In this document: piece after piece, positions 1-8,639 of the stretch
Layout of the letters: every line of letters begins with the position of its first letter
How positions within the stretch are numbered: position 1 is the stretch's first letter
Assembly: GCF_019316905.1 (NCBI RefSeq)
Contig: NZ_CP079216.1
Span: 1,302,001 to 1,366,000 of the forward strand
DNA from: Tessaracoccus palaemonis
GTDB lineage: Bacteria > Actinomycetota > Actinomycetes > Propionibacteriales > Propionibacteriaceae
Length of the DNA stretch: 64,000 nucleotides
Direction: 5' to 3'
Notes under the pieces: model-generated
The model's input: only the letters and a program-made list of their open reading frames with translations
Databases searched by the model: none
What the model was told of the DNA's origin: nothing
Translations under genes and position numbers: made by a program

Positions 1-784
1 CGGCTTCCACGGCCGACCCCCGGTGCTCGACGGCGCGACCGTCGAGATCCACGAGGGGCGGCGCGTCGCGCTGCTCGGCGCGAACGGGTCCGGGAAGACC
101 ACCCTGCTCAGGTCCCTGTCGGGGGCGCTGAGGCCGCACGCGGGCGAGATCCGCGCCGACGGTCAGCCCGTCGGCCACCACCGCGACGACCTGCGCCGTC
201 ACCGCCGCTTCTGCCAGCTGGTCCTGCAGGACCCCGACGACCAGCTGTTCTCCGCCGACGTCCGCCAGGACGTCTCCTTCGGTCCGCTCAACCTCGGGCT
301 CAGCGACGACGAGGCCGCGGCCCGCGTCGATGAGGCGCTGGAGCTGCTGTCCGTCACGCACCTGGCCGAGCGCCCGACGCACCAGCTCAGCTACGGCGAA
401 CGCAAGCGCGTCGCGATCGCGGGGGCCGTGGCGATGCGGCCGCGCGTGCTGCTGCTCGACGAGCCGACGGCCGGCCTGGACCCCGCGGGCGTCGAGGAGC
501 TGATGTCGACCCTCGCGGGGCTCAGCGTCACGGTCGTGCTGGCCACGCACGACGTCGACCTCGCTCTCAGCTGGGCCGACGAGGTCGCGGTGGTGCACGA
601 CCACACCGTCCGTCAGGGGTCGCCGCTGCTGCTGGCCGACGCTTCCCTCCTCGCGGCGGCGCGCCTGCGCAGCCCGTGGCAGCTCGAGCTGTGCCGCCGC
701 CTCGGCCTGCCGACGTCGCCGCTGCCCCGCACGGTGGACGACATCGTCGCGTCCGTGAGGGAGGTGGCGCGTGCTACTCCTTGA
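1..784 (+). CDS. cbiO: Cobalt-type ABC transporter ATP-binding protein (CbiO-like), 5' partial
   Basis: ATPase subunit of an energy-coupling-factor importer, probably for cobalt given the cobalamin genes that follow. The reading frame is open from base 2, where [11 protein letters not shown] is the usual A-loop region, so the gene starts upstream of the window; the GTG at 23 is an internal valine. Counting from base 23, the Walker A is GANGSGKTT (residues 19-27), followed by a Q-loop (LVLQDPDDQ), the signature LSYGERKR, Walker B VLLLDEP and H-loop ATHD, so all ATPase motifs are intact. The 3' end overlaps the opposing cbiT by 11 bases. Cobalt versus nickel or another ECF substrate cannot be told from this subunit alone. 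Confidence 0.88.
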   Translation, partial: GFHGRPPVLDGATVEIHEGRRVALLGANGSGKTTLLRSLSGALRPHAGEIRADGQPVGHHRDDLRRHRRFCQLVLQDPDDQLFSADVRQDVSFGPLNLGLSDDEAAARVDEALELLSVTHLAERPTHQLSYGERKRVAIAGAVAMRPRVLLLDEPTAGLDPAGVEELMSTLAGLSVTVVLATHDVDLALSWADEVAVVHDHTVRQGSPLLLADASLLAAARLRSPWQLELCRRLGLPTSPLPRTVDDIVASVREVARATP

Positions 785-1364
785 CCAGCGCCCACTGGAT
801 GACGGTGCGGGCCGGGGTCCAGCCGCGCAGGCCGCCGAGCGGTGCCGCCGTCTCCACCTGGATGCGGCTGAGTTCGCCGCCCCAGCGCTCCTGTGCGGCC
901 ACGGCCAGCGTCTCGGCCTCGATCGTCACGCCGTGCAGCACCAGGCGCCCGCCCTCGGGCAGGGCGGCGTGCGCGATCTCCAGCACCCTCATGGAGCCAC
1001 CCCCGCCGACGAACACCGCATGCGGGGCGGGCAGCTCGCGCAGCACCTCCTCGGCGTCGCCCTCGGCCAGCGTGAACGCGCCGGGCGCGGTGAGCCGGTC
1101 GGCGTTGGCCAGTGCGCGCTCGGCGCGCTCGGCGCGGCGCTCGATCCCGATGGCGCGCGCGCCGTCCGCACCCCGGCACCATTCGACGCTGATCGAACCG
1201 GCGCCGGTGCCGACGTCCCACAGCAGCTGGCCCGGCAGGGGGCGCAGGTGGGCGAGGGCGCTGGCGCGCACCACGCGCTTGGTGATGAGCCCGTCGTGGG
1301 CGAAAGCGTCGTCGGGCAGCCCGGGGGCGGAGCCGAACAGGGCCTGGTCGCGGTCGATGATCAC
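774..1364 (-). CDS. cbiT: Cobalt-precorrin/precorrin methyltransferase-decarboxylase CbiT
   Basis: SAM-dependent C15-methyltransferase that also decarboxylates the C12 acetate in corrin ring synthesis. It equals the C-terminal half of bifunctional CobL. The protein is 196 aa, normal for stand-alone Cbi[17 protein letters not shown] followed by [16 protein letters not shown] is the family's N-terminal signature and SAM-binding loop. No CbiE half is fused or adjacent, so the C5-methylase must be elsewhere. The start is GTG (bases 1364-1362), chosen because a TAGGAT -10 element lies 6 bases upstream, giving a leaderless transcript. Only 26 bp separate it from divergent cobO. Confidence 0.88.
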   Translation of the reverse strand: MIIDRDQALFGSAPGLPDDAFAHDGLITKRVVRASALAHLRPLPGQLLWDVGTGAGSISVEWCRGADGARAIGIERRAERAERALANADRLTAPGAFTLAEGDAEEVLRELPAPHAVFVGGGGSMRVLEIAHAALPEGGRLVLHGVTIEAETLAVAAQERWGGELSRIQVETAAPLGGLRGWTPARTVIQWALVKE

Positions 1365-1370
1365 GATGCG

Positions 1371-1376
1371 ATCCTA
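1371..1376 (-). promoter_or_regulatory. -10 element of cbiT (leaderless)
   Basis: Minus-strand TAGGAT, 6 bases before the GTG start of cbiT, puts the predicted transcription start on the start codon. No convincing -35 was found. Confidence 0.5.
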
Positions 1377-1390
1377 ACCACGGAGGACCG

Positions 1391-1990
1391 ATGACCAGAG
1401 GAACGACCCCCGTCGTCCCCGATGACGGCCTGACGACCGCCGAGCGTCGCCGCCGCCCCGTCGTGCTCGTCAACACCGGCGACGGCAAGGGCAAGACCTC
1501 GGCCGCCATGGGCGTGGCGATGCGCGGCTGGGCCCAGGGCTGGGATGTGGGCGTCTACCAGTTCGTGAAGTCGGCGACCTGGCGCACGGGGGAGCGCGAC
1601 GCGCTGACCCGGCTCGGCGGGCTCTCCGGCGCCGTCACGTGGGAGCAGATGGGCACCGGCTGGTCCTGGACCCGCCGGGGCGACGGGCAGCAGGTGGAGG
1701 CGCGGGAGGCCGCGGTCGAGGGCTGGGAGTACATCCGCGAGGGCCTCGCGGAGCAGCGCCACCGCCTCTGGATCCTCGACGAGTTCACCTACCCGATGGA
1801 TTGGGGCTGGATCGACGCCGACGAGGTGGCCGAGGCGCTCCGGGCCAGGCCGGGCACGCAGCACGTCGTGATCACCGGCAGGCGCTGCCCGCAGGCCATC
1901 GTCGACGTCGCCGACCTCGTCACCGAGATGCGCAAGATCAAGCACCCCTTCGACAACGGGCAGCGCGGGCAGGCGGGCATCGAATGGTGA
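1391..1990 (+). CDS. cobO: Corrinoid adenosyltransferase CobO
   Basis: Transfers the 5'-deoxyadenosyl group of ATP to the cobalt of cob(I)yrinic acid a,c-diamide and related corrinoids. The protein is 199 aa, typical for the CobO/BtuR family. The P-loop-like NTGDGKGKTSAAMG (around residues 28-41) is the family ATP-binding motif; LWILDEFTYPMDWGW and TGRRCPQAIVDVADLVTEM are further conserved blocks. A GGAGG lies 4 bases before the ATG. The last 7 bases overlap the start of the next gene (ATGGTGA), so the two are translationally coupled. Confidence 0.95.
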   Translation: MTRGTTPVVPDDGLTTAERRRRPVVLVNTGDGKGKTSAAMGVAMRGWAQGWDVGVYQFVKSATWRTGERDALTRLGGLSGAVTWEQMGTGWSWTRRGDGQQVEAREAAVEGWEYIREGLAEQRHRLWILDEFTYPMDWGWIDADEVAEALRARPGTQHVVITGRRCPQAIVDVADLVTEMRKIKHPFDNGQRGQAGIEW

Positions 1991-4347
1991 GCATCCCCCG
2001 CGTCGTCATCGCCGCGCCGGCCTCCGGCCACGGCAAGACCACCGTCGCGACCGGCGTGATGGCGGCGCTCGCGTCGCGCGGCACCCGCGTCGCACCGTTC
2101 AAGGTCGGGCCCGACTACATCGACCCCGGCTACCACACGCTCGCCGCCGGCCGCCCCGGCCGCAACCTCGACCCGTTCCTCTGCGGCGAGGAACTCATCG
2201 CGCCCCTGTTCGAACACGGCTCCGCGGACGCCGACATCGCGATCGTCGAGGGCGTGATGGGGCTGTTCGACGGGCAGCTCGGGACCGGCGGGTTCGCCAG
2301 CACGGCCCACGTCGCCCGCCTCATCGACGCACCTGTCCTGCTGGTGGTCGATGCCCGCCACACGTCCCGCAGCGTCGGCGCACTCGTGCTCGGCATGGCC
2401 TCCTTCGACCCCACGATCCGCATCGCCGGCGTGGTGCTGAACCAGGTCGGCAGCCCGCGCCACGAGGCCGAGATCCGCGACTCGCTGGCGCCGCTCGGCA
2501 TCCCCGTCCTCGGGGTGCTGCCCCGCAAACTCGACATCGAGGCGCCCTCGCGCCACCTCGGCCTCGTGCCCGCCGCCGAGCGCGACGATGCCGGCATCCA
2601 GGCGATGGGGGCCGTCGTCGCCGAGCACCTCGACCTCGACGCGCTGCGACGGATCGCCGGGACGGCCGGCCCGCTGGAGGCGACGCCCTGGGACCCGGCC
2701 GCCGTCGTCTCCCCGCCGTCGGACCGCCGCCCGGTCGTCGCAGTCGCCGGTGGTCGCGCCTTCACGTTCCGCTACCCCGAGACGGACGAGCTCCTCCGGG
2801 CCGCCGGCTGCCTCCCCGTCACCTTCGACCCCATGACCGACACCGCCCTGCCCGAGGGCGCCGCCGGACTGTGGATCGGCGGTGGATTCCCCGAGATGCA
2901 CGCCACGGACCTGGCCGGCAACGCCTCGCTGCGCGAGGCTGTGCGCGAAGCGGTCGCCGACGGCATGCCGACCGTCGCCGAGTGCGCCGGCCTGCTGTAC
3001 CTCTGCCGCGAGCTCGACGGCCACCCGATGGTCGGGGCGCTCCCGCACACCTCGGCCATGACCGCACGACTGACCATGGGCTACCGCTCGGCCACGACGG
3101 GACGCGACACGCTGCTCGGCCGGGTCGGCGAGACGGTGACGGGCCACGAGTTCCACCGGACCCACTGCGACGCGGGCGACCCGCCGGCGTGGCTGCTCGA
3201 CGGCCGCCCCGACGGCGTCGCCTCCGCCACCCTGCACGCCTCCTACCTCCACACCCACTGGGCCGGAGCTCCGCAGCTCGCGCAGCGCTTCGCCGACGCC
3301 GTGCACGGGTACGCCCAACGACCGGCGCCCGACCTGCTCCACCACGGCGACCGCGACACCGCCCCGGGCCTGGTGGACCTCGCCGTCAACGTCCGCCAGC
3401 CGAGCACGCCCGCCTGGCTCGTCGAGGCCATCGTCCGCGACGCCGACTGGGCCGCCTACCCCGACCCTGCCCCGGCGCGGGCGGCGATCGCCCGCCACCA
3501 CGGCGTCGACGAGGCCATGGTGCTGCCCGTGGCCGGCGCCGCCGAGGCCTTCACGCTCGTCGCCCGGGCGCTTCCCGGCACCTCGCTCGTGGTGCATCCC
3601 CAGTTCACCGAGCCGGAGGCCGCGCTGCTCGCCGCCGGGCGGACCCCCGCCCGCCACGTGCTGGCCGCGGCCGACGGGTTCCGCCTCGACCCCGCCCGCG
3701 TGCCGGCCGCCGACCTGATCGTCGTCGGCAACCCCACCAACCCGACCGGCGTGCTGCACCGTCGCGGCGACCTGCTCGCGCTCGACGCCGGCGTTCTGGT
3801 CGTCGACGAGGCCTTCGGCGACACGATCCCCGGAGAGCCCGAGACGCTCATCGCGCCCGACATGGCCGGCCGCCTCGTGCTCCGCTCGCTCACCAAGACC
3901 TGGGCGCTCGCCGGGCTGCGCGTCGGCTACGTCGTCGGCGACCCGGCGCTCATCACCCGGCTCGCGGCCCAGCAGGCCCCGTGGTCCGTCTCCACGCCCG
4001 CGGTCGCCGCGACCGTCGCGTGTCTGGCCGACGAACGCAGGCGCGACGCGGACCGGTTGGCCCGCGAGGGTGCCGCCGCCCGCGCCGACCTGGTCGCCCG
4101 TCTGACGGACATCGGCCTGCGCCCCGTGCCCGGAGTGGCGCCCTTCGTGCTCGTCGACACGGCCGCGATCGCCCCCGGCTCGCTCCGGGAGCCGCTGGCC
4201 CGACGCGGGTTCGCGGTCAGGCGCGGGGAGACCTTCCCCGGGCTCGGGCCGACCTGGCTACGGTTGGCGGCACGGGACGCATCCACCCACGCGGGGCTGA
4301 CAGCCGCCCTGCTCGACATCAAGGAAGACGCATGCAACGAGAACTGA
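1984..4347 (+). CDS. cobB-cobC: Fusion of cobyrinate a,c-diamide synthase and CobC/CobD-like PLP aminotransferase
   Basis: Two enzymes in one 787-aa chain. Residues 1 to about 445 are the glutamine-dependent amidase of the cobyrinic acid a,c-diamide step: ATP-binding ASGHGKTT near residue 15, a class I glutaminase domain with nucleophile Cys334 in AECAGLLYL, and a late His in SYLHTHWAG. From about residue 454 (HGDRDTAPGLVDLAVNV) a fold-type I PLP enzyme of the L-threonine-phosphate decarboxylase/CobC type follows, with PLP lysine Lys638 in SLTKTW. The second half could make aminopropanol phosphate or be the less-defined Rv2231c-like CobC. The start is the ATG at 1984; a GTG at 1987 is possible. 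The 3' end overlaps cobA by 16 bases. Confidence 0.9.
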   Translation: MVSIPRVVIAAPASGHGKTTVATGVMAALASRGTRVAPFKVGPDYIDPGYHTLAAGRPGRNLDPFLCGEELIAPLFEHGSADADIAIVEGVMGLFDGQLGTGGFASTAHVARLIDAPVLLVVDARHTSRSVGALVLGMASFDPTIRIAGVVLNQVGSPRHEAEIRDSLAPLGIPVLGVLPRKLDIEAPSRHLGLVPAAERDDAGIQAMGAVVAEHLDLDALRRIAGTAGPLEATPWDPAAVVSPPSDRRPVVAVAGGRAFTFRYPETDELLRAAGCLPVTFDPMTDTALPEGAAGLWIGGGFPEMHATDLAGNASLREAVREAVADGMPTVAECAGLLYLCRELDGHPMVGALPHTSAMTARLTMGYRSATTGRDTLLGRVGETVTGHEFHRTHCDAGDPPAWLLDGRPDGVASATLHASYLHTHWAGAPQLAQRFADAVHGYAQRPAPDLLHHGDRDTAPGLVDLAVNVRQPSTPAWLVEAIVRDADWAAYPDPAPARAAIARHHGVDEAMVLPVAGAAEAFTLVARALPGTSLVVHPQFTEPEAALLAAGRTPARHVLAAADGFRLDPARVPAADLIVVGNPTNPTGVLHRRGDLLALDAGVLVVDEAFGDTIPGEPETLIAPDMAGRLVLRSLTKTWALAGLRVGYVVGDPALITRLAAQQAPWSVSTPAVAATVACLADERRRDADRLAREGAAARADLVARLTDIGLRPVPGVAPFVLVDTAAIAPGSLREPLARRGFAVRRGETFPGLGPTWLRLAARDASTHAGLTAALLDIKEDACNEN

Positions 4348-5075
4348 TCCCCGGCGAGGTCGTGCTGGTGGGAGGCGGTCCCGGCGACCCCGACCTGCTC
4401 ACGGTCGCCGGACTGCGGGCCGTGCAGCAGGCCGACGTGCTCGTGCACGACCGGCTCGGCCCGCTCGAGGTCCTCGACCAGGCGCCCGAGGGCGCGGAGC
4501 GGGTCAACGTTGGCAAGATCCCGCGCGGCGCCTTCACCCCCCAGGAGCGGATCAACGAGATCCTCATCGACCGGGCCCGCAAGGGGCTGAAGGTCGTCCG
4601 CCTCAAGGGCGGCGACTCCTTCGTGTTCGGCCGCGGCGGCGAGGAGTGGCAGGCCTGCGTCGAGGCCGGCGTGCCCGTGCGGGTCATCCCCGGCGTCACC
4701 TCCGCGGTCTCGGTGCCGGCGCTGGCCGGCATCCCGGTCACGCACCGCTCGCTGTCGCAGGGCTTCACCGTCGTCAGCGGCCACGTGCCGCCGGACGACC
4801 CCCGCTCCACCATCGCGTGGGACGCGCTGGCCAAGGGCCACACGACGCTCGTGCTGCTGATGGCCGTCAAGAACCTCGGCGCCATCGCGACCCGCCTGCA
4901 GGACGCGGGCATGCCCGCCGACACGCCGGCGGCCATCGTGCAGGAGGGCTCGACCGAGAATCAGGCCGCCTGGGTCAGCACGCTGGCCTCGATCGGCGAC
5001 GTGGCACGGGCCAACGACGTGCAGCCGCCGGCCATCGCCATCATCGGTGACGTGGCGAAGCTGGGGCTGGACTGA
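4332..5075 (+). CDS. cobA: Uroporphyrinogen-III C-methyltransferase
   Basis: SAM-dependent methylation of uroporphyrinogen III at C2 and C7 to precorrin-2, the branch point from heme to corrins and siroheme. The 247-aa protein contains only the methyltransferase domain, with no HemD or CysG extension. Conserved blocks: VGGGPGDPDLLTVAG at the N-terminus, DVLVHDRL, RLKGGDSFVFGRGGEE, VIPGVTSAVSVPALAGIP and THR. The ATG at 4332 lies inside the end of cobB-cobC, indicating translational coupling. The stop lies 35 bases inside the convergent glycosyltransferase gene. Confidence 0.95.
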   Translation: MQRELIPGEVVLVGGGPGDPDLLTVAGLRAVQQADVLVHDRLGPLEVLDQAPEGAERVNVGKIPRGAFTPQERINEILIDRARKGLKVVRLKGGDSFVFGRGGEEWQACVEAGVPVRVIPGVTSAVSVPALAGIPVTHRSLSQGFTVVSGHVPPDDPRSTIAWDALAKGHTTLVLLMAVKNLGAIATRLQDAGMPADTPAAIVQEGSTENQAAWVSTLASIGDVARANDVQPPAIAIIGDVAKLGLD

Positions 5076-6345
5076 GCGCCTGCTCCAGCATCCGGTCGAG
5101 CACGACGGCGCGGTCGAACTGCAGCGCGTAGGCGCGTGCCCGGTCCTCCCAGGCCGAGCGCTCCCCGTCGGACATGTCGACCGCCCGGCGCAGCGCCACG
5201 GCGATGGCGTCCGGGTCCTGCACCGGCACGATCATGGCCGTGTCGCCGACGGCCTCCGGCACGCCGCCGGTCGTCGTCGTGATGACCGGTCCGCCGCCGG
5301 CGAGCATCTTCTCCACCAGCGCGATGCCGAACGTCTCGATGAACTCGGGACGCGGCAGCGTCGGGAGGCAGAACGCGAGCGCCCCGGCCATCAGGAACGG
5401 CTTCTCCTCGTCGTCGACGTCGGTCAGCACCGAGATGTGGTCAGCCAGCGGCGACGCGGCCGCCAGTTCCTTGATCTGCTGCTCCTGCGGCCCGCGCCCG
5501 GCGATGACGAGCCGGGCACGGCCGACGATGCCGCTGCGCTCGTAGCCGGCGACGAGATCCGGCACGCCCTTCGCGTCGGTCAGGCGGGACAGGAACAGCA
5601 CGTACGGGCCGCCGGGCAGGCCGCGCCTGGTGAGGACCTCGCGGCCCTCCAGCGGGTCGTGGCCCAGGTAGCTGGCGACGTCGAGGGCCGGGTAGGAGAT
5701 GCCGACCCGCTCTGCGCACTGCGCGGCGAACGAGGTGCCGAGCCCGGCGTCGACCTCCTCGGCGGCCGCGACGATGACCTCCTTGGTGTAGTGCGACACC
5801 GCGAGGCAGCAGTCGCTGGCCAGGTAGGTGGCCAGCACGTGGGCCGCGGCGCCGTAGCGGTGCTCGGCCACGGCCGTGCGCACGACGTTGGTGATGTCGG
5901 AGCCGACGGCCTCGGCGATGGTCAGCACGTCGACCGGCAGCCCGGTCCGACGCGCCGCAGTGACGGCCTCCTGTACCGCGATGGTGTGGGGCGTGAGGTA
6001 GAGCGACAGGCACACCGTCGGGACGCCGTCGGTGAACAGCTCGACGAGTCGGCCGACGACGCCGCCGGTGTAGCGGCCGTCGACCACGCGGTAGTCGCCG
6101 ACGGGCCCGGGCCGCTCGACGGTGATGCCGGGGCTGTACGGCAGCAGGTGTTCGAGCGGCTTCAGCGGCAGGCCGGAGGCCTCCAGCCGGTCGATGGGCC
6201 AGGTGACGATGCGCACGTCCTCGAAGCCCCGCACGAGGGCGGCCTCCGCCAGGTTCCGGGCCTCGACGGAGTGCCCGCAGATGACCGGGTCGGCGCGCAC
6301 CACGATCACGAGGCGGCGGTAGCGGTCGAGGTTCACTTCGGCCAT
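5041..6345 (-). CDS. GT4-family glycosyltransferase
   Basis: Cytoplasmic glycosyltransferase of 434 aa with a GT-B fold. The C-terminal half has the GT4 nucleotide-sugar block: VLFLSRLTDAKGVPDLV, LVIAGRGPQ and FIETFGIALVEKMLAGG, with the E-x7-E motif there. The N-terminal half has DPVICGHSVEARNLAEAA, an acceptor-side region similar to sucrose-phosphate or trehalose synthase-like GT4 enzymes. Donor and acceptor are unknown. The ATG at 6345 overlaps the end of the GH92 gene by 13 bases, so the two are probably one operon and may act on the same glycan or storage sugar. Confidence 0.82.
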   Translation of the reverse strand: MAEVNLDRYRRLVIVVRADPVICGHSVEARNLAEAALVRGFEDVRIVTWPIDRLEASGLPLKPLEHLLPYSPGITVERPGPVGDYRVVDGRYTGGVVGRLVELFTDGVPTVCLSLYLTPHTIAVQEAVTAARRTGLPVDVLTIAEAVGSDITNVVRTAVAEHRYGAAAHVLATYLASDCCLAVSHYTKEVIVAAAEEVDAGLGTSFAAQCAERVGISYPALDVASYLGHDPLEGREVLTRRGLPGGPYVLFLSRLTDAKGVPDLVAGYERSGIVGRARLVIAGRGPQEQQIKELAAASPLADHISVLTDVDDEEKPFLMAGALAFCLPTLPRPEFIETFGIALVEKMLAGGGPVITTTTGGVPEAVGDTAMIVPVQDPDAIAVALRRAVDMSDGERSAWEDRARAYALQFDRAVVLDRMLEQALSPAPASPRHR

Positions 6346-8603
6346 GTGGGTTCTCCCGGGGCGTCGAGGGGGGCGGTGGAACGGTCGCCGAGCACGGAGG
6401 CCGGCGGCACGGGCAGGGGTCTGGACGGCGGTCTGGAGCCGGTCGCCCACGCGCTCGGCCGGTCGCCGAGCGTGACGACGAGCTCGCCGCCCCGGTGGAG
6501 ACGGTCCATGGTGAGCCAGGCGCGGTCGAGCGGCCTGCCGTCGAGCGTCATGGACTGCACGTACTGCGGCGGGCCGGCCGGCGTCGGCTCCCGGAAGTCG
6601 CGGGTGCGGATCGCGAACGTCCCGCCCGGCACGTCGAGCTCGGCGTCGCGCCACGAGGGCGCATTGAGCAGGACGAGGTTCTGGCCGGCGACGGGGAACA
6701 GGCCGAGCGAGGCCCACACGTACCAGGACGACAGGCCGCCCGAGTCGTCGTTGCCCGGCAGGCCGCCGCGCCCGGTGCCGAACATCTGGTGCACCCCGGC
6801 GTGCACGACCTCCGCGGTGCGGTCCGGCCGCCCCGCGTAGGTGTAGGCCCAGGGGGCGTCCATGTCCGGCTCGTTGTTGAGGCCCTCGAAGCGGCCCAGC
6901 GCGTAGCCGGCCTCCAGCTCGGCCCTGCCGGGCCGCTGCCCGGGCTGGGCGACGGGGTCGGCGCCGTAGCCGAAGAACCGGTCGAGCAGCGCGACGAAGG
7001 CATCGTCCCCGCCGACGTCGGCGATCCGCTTCTCCATGTCGTGCAGCAGCCTGAACGAGTAGTTCCAGGTCGTGCCCTCGTAGAACGTGGAGGAGCGAAG
7101 CAGCCCGGTCGCGGGGTCGAAGGCGGCGGGCCACCCGTTGGACAGCGCGGCCAGCTCGTCGGCCAGCTTCCCGTCTCGCTGGCGCCGGGCCACCAGCGCG
7201 GTGCACCAGTAGCCGAACGCGAGGTCGAGCACGTGCGTGATCGGGTGCGTGATGCCGCCCAGGATGTACTCCTCGCCGTAGGTCCGCCGCAGGTCGGCGA
7301 CCATGTGCACCAGCGCCCAGTTCCAGTCGATGCCGGTCGCGCCGAGCGCGCACAGGTCGGCGAGCAGCGTGTGGGCGAGCGCGCTGGCCTGCCGGGAGAA
7401 GCGGTCGGCGCCGCGGGCCATGCGGTAGCCGACGGGGAAGTTGCCCTCCTCCTCGCAGACCCGCAGCAGCGCGTTGGCCAGGTCGACCGAGATGTCGGGG
7501 CGCAGCGTCGTCACGAGCGGGAACTGCGTGCGGTACATGTCCCACATCGTCGAGATGTCGTACATGAACGGGCCGTCGTTGGGCCAGAACGGCGACTCGT
7601 CCGGGGCCGAGCACGGCTTGATCAGCGAGTGGTAGACGGCGGTGGCCATCACGGTACGCCGCTCGTCGGACGGCGTGTCGACCCGCACCGCGTCGACGTG
7701 GCGGGCCCACTCCGCCGACGTCGTCGACCGGCGGCGTTCGAACGACGGTGCGTGGTCCCCGCAGTCGGCGAGCATGTTCTCCCGGGCCCGCTGGGTGCCG
7801 CGCAGCGAGAAGCCCATCCTGAGCTCCACGGTCTGGCCGGCATCGGCCGGCCCGGTGAACAGCAGCCCGAACGGCCTCAGCGTCGTCGGCCTGATGTCGG
7901 AGAAGTCGATCCGCGAGCCGCCGGGCATCAGGCGGCGGTCGTACCAGAGCAGCTGGCGCATCGCCGGGTTGTCGATTTCCAGATGCACCGCCAGGGGTGC
8001 GCCCTCGACGACGATCTCCCCACACGCGACCCCCGGGGCGAGCAGCTCCAGCGACGCGCGCAGCGGCACCGTGGAGCCGTAGGGGATGCCCAGCCCGCCG
8101 TGCGACAGGTCGACGACGACGCGGGCGTCCTGCGCGCGCGGGAAGGTGTAGCGGTGCACGGCGGACTTCGGGCCGACGGTGATCTCCGCGGTGATGCCCG
8201 ACGACAGGACGGCCCGGTAGTAGCCGGGGGAGGCCTCCTCCTCGACGATCTCCCAGGAGCGGCCGAGCTCGTCGAGGCTCTGCACCATGGGCGTCACGCG
8301 GAAGTAGTTGTAGTACTTGCGGATGGCCCCGGTGCCGGACTGCTGGAAGTGCGTGAACCCCGAGGCGCGGAGGTCGGCCATCATCGGGACCGGCCGCCCC
8401 TCCGTGCCCAGCTCGTACGGGCCGTAGCCCGTCGGGTAGCCGCCGGAGTAGGAGCAGGCGGACACCATCCCGAACGGGTAGGTGGCGCCGGGGTGGGTGT
8501 TGCCCACCTGGGGCTTCGGCCACCACCAGGAGGCGGCCAGGCCGGTCGGCGCGGGCAGCGAGACGCCCGCGGTGCCGATGAAGGGGTCGACGGCTTCGAG
8601 CAT
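6333..8603 (-). CDS. GH92 family glycosidase (alpha-mannosidase-like)
   Basis: GH92 enzymes are calcium-dependent exo-alpha-mannosidases. At 756 aa this matches the family length. Family marks seen: DPFIGTAG at the N-terminus, NTHPGATYPFGMVS, the central WDMYRTQFPL, GNFPVGYRMARG, and C-terminal GNDDSGGLSSWYVWASLGLFP. The ATG start at 8603 is followed directly by the mature-type sequence, so no signal peptide is visible, unusual for a family often secreted or periplasmic. A TAGTGT hexamer 7 bases upstream could start a leaderless mRNA. It follows cobK by 36 bases and overlaps the downstream glycosyltransferase. Specificity is inferred from the family only. Confidence 0.88.
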   Translation of the reverse strand: MLEAVDPFIGTAGVSLPAPTGLAASWWWPKPQVGNTHPGATYPFGMVSACSYSGGYPTGYGPYELGTEGRPVPMMADLRASGFTHFQQSGTGAIRKYYNYFRVTPMVQSLDELGRSWEIVEEEASPGYYRAVLSSGITAEITVGPKSAVHRYTFPRAQDARVVVDLSHGGLGIPYGSTVPLRASLELLAPGVACGEIVVEGAPLAVHLEIDNPAMRQLLWYDRRLMPGGSRIDFSDIRPTTLRPFGLLFTGPADAGQTVELRMGFSLRGTQRARENMLADCGDHAPSFERRRSTTSAEWARHVDAVRVDTPSDERRTVMATAVYHSLIKPCSAPDESPFWPNDGPFMYDISTMWDMYRTQFPLVTTLRPDISVDLANALLRVCEEEGNFPVGYRMARGADRFSRQASALAHTLLADLCALGATGIDWNWALVHMVADLRRTYGEEYILGGITHPITHVLDLAFGYWCTALVARRQRDGKLADELAALSNGWPAAFDPATGLLRSSTFYEGTTWNYSFRLLHDMEKRIADVGGDDAFVALLDRFFGYGADPVAQPGQRPGRAELEAGYALGRFEGLNNEPDMDAPWAYTYAGRPDRTAEVVHAGVHQMFGTGRGGLPGNDDSGGLSSWYVWASLGLFPVAGQNLVLLNAPSWRDAELDVPGGTFAIRTRDFREPTPAGPPQYVQSMTLDGRPLDRAWLTMDRLHRGGELVVTLGDRPSAWATGSRPPSRPLPVPPASVLGDRSTAPLDAPGEPTWPK

Positions 8604-8610
8604 GCGTCGA

Positions 8611-8616
8611 ACACTA
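8611..8616 (-). promoter_or_regulatory. -10 element before the GH92 gene
   Basis: Minus-strand TAGTGT, 7 bases before the ATG. It would give a leaderless mRNA independent of cobK. No Shine-Dalgarno is present. Confidence 0.35.
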
Positions 8617-8639
8617 CAAAGCCGACGGCGTCGCTTGTG

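Noticed and set aside
1365-1390. Cobalamin riboswitch before cobO
   Set aside because: Only 26 bp separate cbiT and cobO, and no B12-box-like sequence was noticed in front of the other cob genes in the window.
1789-3759. Long minus-strand open frame opposite cobB-cobC (656 codons)
   Set aside because: Arg/Gly/Val-rich mirror translation of a strongly supported gene; such antisense frames occur throughout this GC-rich DNA (also 15091-17097, 22404-24518, 42183-44954).
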